A stretch of 64,000 nucleotides of DNA from the NCBI RefSeq assembly GCF_002213415.1, contig NZ_NJGU01000004.1:496001-560000 (forward strand), written 5' to 3'. The notes under the pieces are model-generated. The model was not told where the DNA came from, ran no database searches, and worked only from the letters and a program-made list of their open reading frames with translations. Positions 27,503 to 38,026 of this stretch are shown piece by piece. This stretch comes from Herbaspirillum robiniae (GTDB lineage Bacteria > Pseudomonadota > Gammaproteobacteria > Burkholderiales > Burkholderiaceae_D). Each line of letters begins with the position of its first letter. Positions within the stretch are counted from its first letter, which is position 1. The translations under genes were made by a program, and so were the position numbers.

Positions 27503-27832
27503 GAACAGTCACCCCCGCCCTTGAAATCGGCATCACTCGTTTTTTTCTGGTAATCCCAGGATCCGAGATGAGCGGCTTCGCAGCGAAGCGCCAGGTCATG
27601 ATCCCCCTCATGGTTGAAGTGATAATAAACAAGGCGGCCGGTGCGGTAAACAGGCAGAGCGCAAAGCGTGCCGTTTGCCCACAAAGCTTGTCTGGAAAGG
27701 ATTTGCGGGCAGGTCCGCTTATTTCCGGAGGGCTATTTTTCGGTGAGGTTTCGTGTGCGGCGAGCGGGCGGGCGACGCATTCCCCGGGCAAGGCCGGGGC
27801 GTGGCGGGAGAGATGTCAGCGCAATCCCGGGC
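27503..27832. other. Gap upstream of the diguanylate cyclase
   Basis: These 330 bases lie between two minus-strand genes. The middle (27590-27680) is AT-richer and probably holds the cyclase promoter, though no good hexamer pair is visible. I see no protein, RNA gene or repeat. Confidence 0.35.
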
Positions 27833-28117
27833 TCAGTCGAACTTGTCCTTGAGCAGCGCTTCGATGGTCGCGATTCGCGTTTCCACCGTCTCCAGCAAGG
27901 CGGTCGGCATATTGCCGCCGACGGCGAGCTGGGCGGCGAGCGAGCGGGCGATGCCCATGGCGCCCTGGGTGAACTGCTTGCCGTCCTTGGACAGCACCGC
28001 CGCTGCCGTAAACAGCGTGGAGAACAGGATCTGGTCGGCGGTATTGTTTTCGATGAACTTGTTGAGCAGCGCGTTGTGGCTTTGCTTGAGCGCGTCGAAT
28101 TCTTCCTGGGTGGGCAT
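27833..28117 (-). CDS. Hypothetical alpha-helical protein, 94 residues
   Basis: I do not recognise this family. The protein opens MPTQEEFDALKQSHNALLNK and ends VETRIATIEALLKDKFD. It is rich in Ala, Leu and Gln, has no signal peptide or membrane helix, and looks fully helical, perhaps dimerising through its ends. Codon use matches its neighbours. It lies 89 bases downstream of tRNA-Leu on the same strand. Confidence 0.65.
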   Translation of the reverse strand: MPTQEEFDALKQSHNALLNKFIENNTADQILFSTLFTAAAVLSKDGKQFTQGAMGIARSLAAQLAVGGNMPTALLETVETRIATIEALLKDKFD

Positions 28118-28206
28118 GGCGGTTCCTGGAATAGGGCCTGAAGACTTCCGGCGCGGCGACGAAGCCTCGCTCAGGCCGGAAGGGTATACGGTTTCAGGGA
28201 ATCATC

Positions 28207-28293
28207 TGGTGCGAGGAGGGGGACTCGAACCCCCACACCATTGCTGGCGTCAGGACCTAAACCTGGTGCGTCTACCAATTTCGCCATCCTCGC
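28207..28293 (-). tRNA. tRNA-Leu (anticodon TAG)
   Basis: On the minus strand the acceptor arms are gcgagga and tcctcgc, the CCA end is encoded, the anticodon loop is TTTAGGT, and there is a long variable arm as expected for leucine. The T arm reads gggggttcgagtcccc. The length is 87 bases with CCA. Confidence 0.97.
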
Positions 28294-28517
28294 TGAAGGT
28301 GTCGGTCATCGGCGCGATAGCAGTCTGGAAGCAGTGTGCAGCAGATTTGCCGCTACCGATGCGGGTAGCTTTTTATCAAAGCGCGCTATTGTACTGCAAG
28401 CCGTTGCCAATGTCCGTTTTTTTGCGGAAAGCTTGTCAGCCCACTGGAAAGGGCCGGCGGGGCAGTATCATGCGCGCTCGGATCCGTTCTCTGTTCCTTC
28501 GGTCCTTTTCCTCTCTT

Positions 28518-28523
28518 TATAAC
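28518..28523 (+). promoter_or_regulatory. -10 box (TATAAC) next to the DUF1653 start
   Basis: TATAAC ends eight bases before the ATG at 28532, and no Shine-Dalgarno sequence is present. A leaderless or near-leaderless transcript is likely if this is the promoter. The -35 region is weak. Confidence 0.4.
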
Positions 28524-28531
28524 GGTTTTTC

Positions 28532-28726
28532 ATGACACGCTATCGCCATTACAAAGGCGGCATCTACGAGTTCGTCGGCGATGCCATCCTCGAATCCGAC
28601 CTGTCTCCCATGGTGGTCTACCGGGCCGCCGATGGCCGCCTGTGGATTCGTCCCAGCGCGGTTTTTCATGAACTGGTCGAAGTCGACGGCAAGCAGGTGC
28701 CGCGCTTCGAGAAGATCGCGGACTGA
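28532..28726 (+). CDS. DUF1653 domain protein
   Basis: Protein of 64 residues made of one DUF1653 domain: RYRHYKGGIYEFVGDAI, then MVVYRAADGRLWIRPSAVF and a C-terminal RFEKI. The fold is a small beta structure, widespread in bacteria, with no settled function. It is 27 bases upstream of creA on the same strand and probably co-transcribed. Confidence 0.85.
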   Translation: MTRYRHYKGGIYEFVGDAILESDLSPMVVYRAADGRLWIRPSAVFHELVEVDGKQVPRFEKIAD

Positions 28727-28753
28727 TCGTCCGCTCCAACCTACGGATATTCC

Positions 28754-29242
28754 ATGAAACAGACATCACGCGCGCTGGCCGGCGTCCTGCTCCTGGCGGG
28801 CGTCGCGGCCGCGCCCATTTCGCTCGCCGAGGACCTGGCCGACGTCAGCACGGCTTTTCGCTGGCTGGGAAAGAACGACCGGGTGGTCATCGAAGCCTAT
28901 GACGACCCCAAGGTGCTGGGCGTCACGTGTTACGTCTCGCGCGCCCGCACCGGCGGCGTGAAGGGTTCGGTCGGCCTGGCCGAAGACAAGGCGGAGGCCT
29001 CCATCGCCTGCCGCCAGGTGGCGCCGACCCTGCAGTTCACCGGCAAGCTGCCGGTGCAGGAGGATGTGTTCACCGAGCGCATGTCCATCCTGTTCAAGCG
29101 CCTGCACGTGGTGCGGGTGGTCGATGCCAAGCGCAATACGCTGGTCTACCTGACCTATTCGGACAAGCTCATCGACGGCAGCCCCATGAACGCGGTCACG
29201 GCCGTGCCGGTGGCCGCCTCCACGCCGATACCGGTGAAGTAG
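28754..29242 (+). CDS. creA: CreA family periplasmic protein
   Basis: Exported protein of 162 residues. The signal peptide ends near ISLAED, and the mature part has TAFRWLGKNDRVVIEAYDDP, VTCYVSRARTGGVKGSVGLA and ASIACRQVAP, all characteristic of CreA. Two cysteines could form a disulfide. The molecular function of CreA is unknown even in E. coli. A hairpin at 29370 terminates transcription before tig. Confidence 0.9.
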   Translation: MKQTSRALAGVLLLAGVAAAPISLAEDLADVSTAFRWLGKNDRVVIEAYDDPKVLGVTCYVSRARTGGVKGSVGLAEDKAEASIACRQVAPTLQFTGKLPVQEDVFTERMSILFKRLHVVRVVDAKRNTLVYLTYSDKLIDGSPMNAVTAVPVAASTPIPVK

Positions 29243-29369
29243 GCGCCGTCGGGCGCGGGCAGACAAGGCGTTTTCCCGTGGGCAACGGCGGGGCTTCGGG
29301 GTGTCGGCTGAAGCCCGCGCCAGCCTTGCATTGCGGGCAATGACGGGGCTTTCGGGTTTGTTTGCGATG

Positions 29370-29400
29370 CGGCAAGTCCAATTTTGGACTTGCCGTGGTT
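29370..29400 (+). terminator. Palindromic terminator after creA overlapping the tig -35 box
   Basis: Perfect inverted repeat with 12-base arms (cggcaagtccaa and its complement at 29384-29395) around TT, followed by tggttttt. The right arm also contains the TTGGAC -35 element of the tig promoter. Confidence 0.65.
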
Positions 29401-29412
29401 TTTGCGTATAAA
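29384..29412 (+). promoter_or_regulatory. Putative sigma-70 promoter of tig
   Basis: TTGGAC at 29384-29389 and TATAAA at 29407-29412 are separated by exactly 17 bases. The start of transcription would be near 29419, about 107 bases before the tig ATG. Confidence 0.55.
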
Positions 29413-29525
29413 ATAGCGAGCTTTAGCGCGGTCGGGCTGGCCGCTTTTCGTCTGGAAAATATTTCGATGCGGACGGGAAGCGAATGCTCCGGCTTACGGA
29501 ATTCTTAATTATTTGGACGATTTAA

Positions 29526-30875
29526 ATGGCAACTGCAGTCGAAACCCTGAGCAAACTCGAACGTCGTATGACCCTGACTTTCCCGCTGGCCGATGTTCAG
29601 GCTGAAGTGGAAAAGCGCCTGAAGGTGCGTGCCCGCACTGCCAAGGCGCCGGGTTTCCGTCCGGGTAAAGTGCCGATGAAGATGGTTGCCGCCCAGTTCG
29701 GCTACCAGGTCGAAACCGAAGTGCTGAACGACAAGGTCGGCCGTGCATTCAACGACGCTGCCGTGGAAAACAACCTGCGCGTCGCCGGCTTCCCCTCGAT
29801 CGAACCCAAGACCAGCGAAGAAGCCGGCGAAGGCCAACTGGCTTTCAACGCCACCTTCGAAGTCTATCCGGACGTGGCCATTGGCGATCTGACCGGCGCC
29901 GAAGTCGAAAAGACCACCGCTTCGGTGTCCGACGCTGAAATCGACAAGACCATCGACATCCTGCGCAAGCAGCGCGTGCACTACCACGTCAAGGGCGAGC
30001 AAGGCGCGCACGGCGACGGCGGCGCTGACCAGTCGGCTCAGAACGGCGACCGCGTGACCGTGGACTTCGTCGGCAAGATCGACGGCGTGGAATTCCAGGG
30101 CGGCAAGGCCGACAACTTCCCGTTCGTGCTGGGCGAAGGCCGCATGCTGCCGGAATTCGAAGCTGCCACCATCGGCCTGAAGGTTGGCGAAGCCAAGACC
30201 TTCCCGCTGGCATTCCCCGAGGACTACCACGGCAAGGACGTGGCCGGCAAGACCGCAGAATTCACCATCACCCTGAAGAAGGTCGAATGGGCGCACATGC
30301 CTGAAGTCGACGCAGTCTTCGCTCAATCGCTGGGCATCGAAGACGGCGATCTGGGCAAGATGCGCGAAGACATCAAGAAGAACCTGGAGCGCGAAGTCTC
30401 CGCACGCACCAAGGCCCAGACCAAGGACAGCGTGATGAACGCCCTGATCAAGGCAAGCGACCTGGAAGTGCCGAAGGCGCTGGTCGAGCAGGACGTCGAG
30501 CGCCTGGCTGAAATGGCCAAGCAGGACATGGCCCAGCGCGGCATGGACCCGAAGGTCATGCAGCTGCCGCGCGAGCTGTTCACCGCGCAGGCCGAGCGCC
30601 GCGTGCGCCTGGGTCTGATCCTGGCTGAAGTGGTCAAGGCCAACAAGCTGGAAGCCACCGAAGAGCAGGTCAAGGCCCAGATCGAAGATTTCGCCCAAAG
30701 CTACGAAGACCCGCAGCAAGTCCTGAAGTACTACTTCTCCGACCGTCGCCGCCTGGCTGAAGTCGAAGCCCTTGTTTTGGAAGAAAACGTCGTCAACTAC
30801 GTTCTCGGCAAAGCCAAGGTTTCGGAAAAGCCGGTTTCGTTCGACGAACTGATGGGCAATCAGGCGCAAGCGTAA
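29526..30875 (+). CDS. tig: Trigger factor
   Basis: Ribosome-associated chaperone and peptidyl-prolyl isomerase of 449 residues. The ribosome-docking motif GFRPGKVP is at residues 43-50. The FKBP-like isomerase domain spans about 165-245 ([35 protein letters not shown]), and the helical chaperone arms follow. It contains a Gly/Asp/Ala-rich insert ([15 protein letters not shown]) just before the isomerase domain. It heads the tig-clpP-clpX-lon block, 52 bases before clpP. Confidence 0.97.
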   Translation: MATAVETLSKLERRMTLTFPLADVQAEVEKRLKVRARTAKAPGFRPGKVPMKMVAAQFGYQVETEVLNDKVGRAFNDAAVENNLRVAGFPSIEPKTSEEAGEGQLAFNATFEVYPDVAIGDLTGAEVEKTTASVSDAEIDKTIDILRKQRVHYHVKGEQGAHGDGGADQSAQNGDRVTVDFVGKIDGVEFQGGKADNFPFVLGEGRMLPEFEAATIGLKVGEAKTFPLAFPEDYHGKDVAGKTAEFTITLKKVEWAHMPEVDAVFAQSLGIEDGDLGKMREDIKKNLEREVSARTKAQTKDSVMNALIKASDLEVPKALVEQDVERLAEMAKQDMAQRGMDPKVMQLPRELFTAQAERRVRLGLILAEVVKANKLEATEEQVKAQIEDFAQSYEDPQQVLKYYFSDRRRLAEVEALVLEENVVNYVLGKAKVSEKPVSFDELMGNQAQA

Positions 30876-30927
30876 TCGGGTTTTCTCGCGTAGTATCGGA
30901 AAACATTTTTACGCTAAGGATGCACAC

Positions 30928-31554
30928 ATGACAGGTCTGATCAGAGGTTCTGCACTGGACACGCAAATGCTCGGCATGGTGCCGATGGTGATCGAACAGA
31001 GCGGCCGCGGCGAGCGCGCGTATGACATCTACTCGCGCCTGCTGAAGGAACGCATCATTTTCCTGGTCGGACCGGTCAATGATGCTACCGCCAACGTGAT
31101 CGTCGCCCAGCTGCTGTTCCTGGAAAGCGAAAACCCGGACAAGGACATCTCGCTGTACATCAATTCGCCTGGCGGTTCGGTTTCGGCCGGCATGGCGATC
31201 TTCGACACCATGCAGTTCATCAAACCGCAAGTGTCGACGCTGTGCACGGGCCTGGCCGCGTCCATGGGCGCATTCCTGCTGGCCGCCGGCGCCAAGGGCA
31301 AGCGCTTCTCGCTGCCGAACTCGCGCATCATGATTCACCAGCCACTGGGCGGCGCCCAGGGCCAGGCATCGGATATCGAGATCCAGGCGCGTGAAATCCT
31401 GTACCTGCGCGAACGCTTGAACGGCATCCTGGCCGAACGTACCGGCCAGGACGTCGAAAAGATCGCGCGCGATACCGATCGCGACAACTTCATGTCGGCC
31501 GACGCCGCCGTGGAGTATGGCCTGATTGACAAGGTGCTGACCGAGCGCGGTTGA
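30928..31554 (+). CDS. clpP: ATP-dependent Clp protease proteolytic subunit
   Basis: Serine protease of 208 residues that forms a 14-subunit chamber capped by ClpX or ClpA. The catalytic triad is complete: Ser112 in GLAASMGAF, His137 in MIHQPLGG and Asp186, each exactly 15 beyond the mature E. coli numbering. AAGGA precedes the start. It lies between tig and clpX; a strong terminator follows, so clpX must rely on its own promoter or on read-through. Confidence 0.98.
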   Translation: MTGLIRGSALDTQMLGMVPMVIEQSGRGERAYDIYSRLLKERIIFLVGPVNDATANVIVAQLLFLESENPDKDISLYINSPGGSVSAGMAIFDTMQFIKPQVSTLCTGLAASMGAFLLAAGAKGKRFSLPNSRIMIHQPLGGAQGQASDIEIQAREILYLRERLNGILAERTGQDVEKIARDTDRDNFMSADAAVEYGLIDKVLTERG

Positions 31555-31578
31555 GCTTGCAGTGCGGTAAAACGCCGT

Positions 31579-31617
31579 AAAAATGCCCGGATGCATTGCC
31601 GTCCGGGCATTTTTTTT
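31579..31617 (+). terminator. Rho-independent terminator after clpP
   Basis: Nine-base stem atgcccgga / tccgggcat around a ten-base loop, flanked by five A and eight T. Confidence 0.88.
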
Positions 31618-31738
31618 ACGGATTTGGCAAAGAGCGGCTTTTCGGGCTCTGTTTTCTTGATAAATCGGTGCGGCGATGACATATAACTGTCAGGAAGCGA
31701 ACCGGAATCGGGGACGGGCGTCGAAAAATGACCAAGCC

Positions 31739-31767
31739 GTGACGAATCCGTATTTCGCGGGTATGAT
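31739..31767 (+). promoter_or_regulatory. Putative sigma-70 promoter of clpX
   Basis: GTGACG at 31739-31744 and TATGAT at 31762-31767 are separated by 17 bases. The predicted leader is about 23 bases. Its position after the clpP terminator supports separate clpX transcription. Confidence 0.55.
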
Positions 31768-31796
31768 CAAGTCGTAACTTCTATCCTTGTAGCTCT

Positions 31797-33062
<1,266 letters not shown>

Positions 33063-33206
33063 GCACGTTGCGCAAGCGCGGGATTGCCGAAGGAGCAGTG
33101 GTGCGGCGCATGAAGATGTGCCGCATCATGCAGAAATGGCCGCACAAAGTCCGGTATCCGCAAAAGCGGTAAAATAAACCGGCGGAACATACTCTGGCTT
33201 CCATCG

Positions 33207-33244
33207 AAAAGCCACCCGGAGGAGACTTCGTGTGTGGCTTTTTT
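33207..33244 (+). terminator. Rho-independent terminator after clpX
   Basis: Nine-base stem aaaagccac / gtggctttt with an 18-base loop and a six-base T tract. It lies about 145 bases past the clpX stop and before lon. Confidence 0.75.
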
Positions 33245-33360
33245 AGTTTTTATTGCGATCATGACATTGGTCTCCCGGCCGTGATTTTTTAGCTCAGCCG
33301 GACTTGTGTTTTGATCACTCGTGCCAACATCATTCACAGTATTCATTGATAAGGCCCGCC

Positions 33361-35769
<2,409 letters not shown>

Positions 35770-35794
35770 GTTCGCCGCAAGGCATCCGCTCGTG

Positions 35795-35822
35795 AAAAGC
35801 GCCTCTTCGGAGGCGCTTTTTT
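35795..35822 (+). terminator. Rho-independent terminator after lon
   Basis: Eleven-base stem aaaagcgcctc / gaggcgctttt with a TTCG tetraloop and a T run, 26 bases past the lon stop. Confidence 0.9.
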
Positions 35823-35905
35823 CTTGCCGGATGAGTTTGTGAGGAAATTTCCCTCAGGAAAATGACTGCCGCCCCTGAAAATCACCGCAAATGCCGGAAA
35901 GCCGC

Positions 35906-35934
35906 TTGACACCTGGTTTTGCGGCTTGTTTAAT
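35906..35934 (+). promoter_or_regulatory. Strong sigma-70 promoter of hupB
   Basis: A consensus TTGACA at 35906-35911 and TTTAAT at 35929-35934 are separated by 17 bases. The start would be near 35941, leaving a leader of about 100 bases whose first bases form a hairpin (gcggaa TTT ttccgc, 35942-35956). Confidence 0.75.
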
Positions 35935-36040
35935 AGCCGCTGCGGAATTTTTCCGCAAGGCAAGCGACGGTGAAGGGGGCTCTGCCGTTGAGTCGCAAAC
36001 GCTGTCATTCAAATCAAACTTAATGTACAAGAGGGCGTAA

Positions 36041-36313
36041 GTGAATAAAGGCGAACTGATTGAACACATTGCCGACGCGGCAGACATCTCCAAGGCCGCA
36101 GCCGGCCGCGCGGTGGACGCATTCGTCGGTGCAGTAAAGACCACGCTGAAGAAGAACGGCACCGTGACCCTGGTGGGTTTCGGCACCTTCGCCGTCGGCA
36201 AGCGCGCAGCCCGCACCGGCCGCAATCCGCAGACCGGCGCCGCGATCAAGATCAAGGCCGCCAAGGTTCCGAAATTTAAAGCTGGTAAAGCGCTGAAAGA
36301 TGCTATAAAATAA
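36041..36313 (+). CDS. hupB: DNA-binding protein HU-beta
   Basis: Nucleoid protein of 90 residues that bends DNA as a dimer. It begins at a GTG ([20 protein letters not shown]) with GAGGGCG upstream. The DNA-binding arm region is [20 protein letters not shown], with the intercalating-proline motif RNPQTG. It follows lon, as in most proteobacteria, with its own strong promoter and a tRNA pair downstream. Confidence 0.97.
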   Translation: MNKGELIEHIADAADISKAAAGRAVDAFVGAVKTTLKKNGTVTLVGFGTFAVGKRAARTGRNPQTGAAIKIKAAKVPKFKAGKALKDAIK

Positions 36314-36359
36314 TTGTCTTTCGTCGCCGCTGAACCGGTGACGGGCTGTTAAGGTAGCC

Positions 36360-36435
36360 GGGCGCTTAGCTCAGTTGGTAGAGCGGAGCCCTTACAAGGC
36401 TTAGGTCGGGAGTTCGAGCCTCTCAGCGCCCACCA
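36360..36435 (+). tRNA. tRNA-Val (anticodon TAC)
   Basis: Acceptor arms GGGCGCT and AGCGCCC, anticodon loop CTTACAA, T arm with gttcgag, encoded CCA; 76 bases. It lies 46 bases after hupB. Confidence 0.97.
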
Positions 36436-36459
36436 GCACCAAGCAGTCGAGCCAGTTTA

Positions 36460-36536
36460 GGAGTGGTAGTTCAGTTGGTTAGAATACCGGCCTGTCACGC
36501 CGGGGGTCGCGGGTTCGAGTCCCGTCCACTCCGCCA
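36460..36536 (+). tRNA. tRNA-Asp (anticodon GTC)
   Basis: Acceptor arms GGAGTGG and CCACTCC, anticodon stem ccggc with GTC in loop ctgtcac, T arm gcgggttcgagtcccg, encoded CCA; 77 bases. It is 24 bases after tRNA-Val and probably processed from the same transcript. Confidence 0.97.
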
Positions 36537-36539
36537 GAT

Positions 36540-36571
36540 AAAAGCCCCGTTCGCAAGAACGGGGCTTTTTC
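36540..36571 (+). terminator. Rho-independent terminator after tRNA-Asp
   Basis: Stem aaaagccccgttc / gaacggggctttt (13 pairs) with a GCAA tetraloop, immediately after the tRNA CCA end. Confidence 0.92.
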
Positions 36572-36687
36572 TTTTTCGCGCGCCAAAGAGGGCCGTGAAT
36601 AAAGGCGCGGTTGAGCCCAGACGGAGCATTTGTCCCTGGCGTGCAGGGCAAGAATGCCGGGCCTGGTACAAGGATTACTCTCCAGGC

Positions 36688-36722
36688 AAAAAAAGCGGCG
36701 CACCTCTCGCGAAGTGCGCCGC
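36688..36722 (-). terminator. Terminator of the pilus operon
   Basis: Nine-base perfect stem gcggcgcac / gtgcgccgc. On the minus strand it is followed by seven T (plus-strand A 36688-36694). It lies about 105 bases past the last pilin gene. Confidence 0.85.
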
Positions 36723-36826
36723 ATCCCCCTCCGGGTCAAGCCCCGATATAAGCCTGCGTCTTGCATCCCGAACCCCTCCGGGATTTGCTGCCGGCGGCCG
36801 TGGCCGCCGTTCAATCAACGAACAAA

Positions 36827-37327
36827 TCAGTAGGTCAGCGTGACGGTCACGGTGTCCGAATAGGCGCCGGCCAGCGGTGTTTGCGAAGCCGGGATCTGGC
36901 CGTACACGGTCAGCGTTTGCAGCAGACCGGTGCCGGTGCCGGCCTGGGTGTCGGTGCCGATGGTCGAACCCCAGTTGTTGGTGCGGCCCGAATCGCGGTA
37001 CAGCGCGTAGTTCAGCGTGCCGCCGCCGGTGGCGCTCATCTTGCGGGTGGTCACGGTGGAGCCGCTGCCGGTGCCGGCGTCAAGACCGACGTTGTAGGTG
37101 GTGCCGTTGGTGCACAGCACGGTGATGCTGCCGCTCTGGTTCACCACCGTTTGCGTGTAGGCGCCGAAGGCGATGGCCGAGCCTACCACGGTGCACGATG
37201 CAACCACCGACGCGGTGATCGCGAGCGAGCCGCTGGCAGTGGCGGCGAAGGATGCGGGAGCGCTGGAAGCCAGGACGACGGCGGCGATGGAAGCGCAGAC
37301 GAAGCGATTTTTCTTGGCAAAAAACAT
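36827..37327 (-). CDS. Spore-coat-U (Csu-type) pilin subunit, last gene of operon
   Basis: Secreted pilin-like protein of 166 residues. The signal peptide ends at SSAPASFA, followed by one SCPU domain with strands such as TASGSLAITASVVASCTVVG, LNYALYRDSGRTNNWG and the terminal donor strand TVTVTLTY. Two cysteines (SCTV and LCTN) can pair. I use the ATG at 37327, seven bases after AGGAG; the ATG at 37333 is too close to it. It resembles the operon's first pilin closely. It lies 208 bases beyond the second pilin. Confidence 0.85.
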   Translation of the reverse strand: MFFAKKNRFVCASIAAVVLASSAPASFAATASGSLAITASVVASCTVVGSAIAFGAYTQTVVNQSGSITVLCTNGTTYNVGLDAGTGSGSTVTTRKMSATGGGTLNYALYRDSGRTNNWGSTIGTDTQAGTGTGLLQTLTVYGQIPASQTPLAGAYSDTVTVTLTY

Positions 37328-37535
37328 GTTCATTCTCCTGTGGATCCCTGCGACTGCCCTCGCCCTGTGCGAGAACTTCTGTGTGCAGCGGGTATGGAGA
37401 CACTTTAATTTTTCAGCGTGCGACACGACATCCGGCGAATCCTGAGGCAGCCTTTCCAGGGATCAGGGAAAACCTGAAATGTCGGTTAAATGCTGCCCAA
37501 TGGCGGGAAAACTTTCTCCCCGGCCATGATTTTCG

Positions 37536-38009
37536 CTAGTACGAGATCAAAATCGTCAGCGTATCGGCGTAGGCGCCGGCCTTGACGTTCTGGCTGCCGG
37601 TGATGCGCCCGTAGGCCGTGTACTGCTTGACCACCGGCGTCAGCAGTTGCAGCAGGTAGCCGTCGGTGATGTAAGTGGTGCTGGAGGAGCCGTCTCCCCA
37701 GATGGAGGTGCGCGCGTTGTCCTGGTACACCTGGTAGTTGAGGGGTGTCGTGCCGTTGAGCATCTTGCGTTGGCTGTAGGCGCCGCTGTTGCCTGAGCTC
37801 AGTTTCACCGTGTAGGCGATGAGCAGCGATATCGTCGCCTGGCAACTGACCGTGATGGTGGCGGTGTTATCGATGTTGGCGCTCGATTGCGGGTCATAGG
37901 TGCCGAATGACAAGGTGGTGGCGGATGCCGAGCAGATCTGCTGGGCCTGCGACGCTGACGCGGCCAGGGCCAGGGCGATCGCGATCATCAGTTTGAAGAG
38001 CATGTGCAT
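37536..38009 (-). CDS. Spore-coat-U (Csu-type) minor pilin
   Basis: Secreted protein of 157 residues with a signal peptide ending at SQAQ and one SCPU domain (ICSASATTLSFGTYDPQSSA, LNYQVYQDNARTSIWGDGSS, C-terminal ADTLTILISY). ATG 38009 is preceded by CTGGAG. It starts 17 bases after the usher gene. It differs more from the other two pilins than they do from each other, so it may be an adaptor or tip-proximal subunit; that role is inference. Confidence 0.83.
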   Translation of the reverse strand: MHMLFKLMIAIALALAASASQAQQICSASATTLSFGTYDPQSSANIDNTATITVSCQATISLLIAYTVKLSSGNSGAYSQRKMLNGTTPLNYQVYQDNARTSIWGDGSSSTTYITDGYLLQLLTPVVKQYTAYGRITGSQNVKAGAYADTLTILISY

Positions 38010-38026
38010 GGCGGCTCCAGTTTGAT

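Noticed and set aside
21778..31715. A 16-base word cgaaccggaatcgggg occurs near 21778 (upstream of lldD) and near 31698 (upstream of clpX).
   Set aside because: In a GC-rich 64-kb window one or a few 16-base repeats are expected by chance, the orientation relative to the genes differs, and no symmetry or wider similarity surrounds the copies.
33302..33331. A cttgtgt ... ccaacatc pattern upstream of lon that faintly recalls a heat-shock (sigma-32) promoter.
   Set aside because: The -35 part matches only four of seven positions and the -10 part is out of register; it is not strong enough to report as a promoter.
37501..37528. A loose hairpin (atggc / gccat with cggg / cccg) between the last two pilin genes.
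   Set aside because: The stem has mismatches and no T tract, so it is not a credible terminator; it may be chance.
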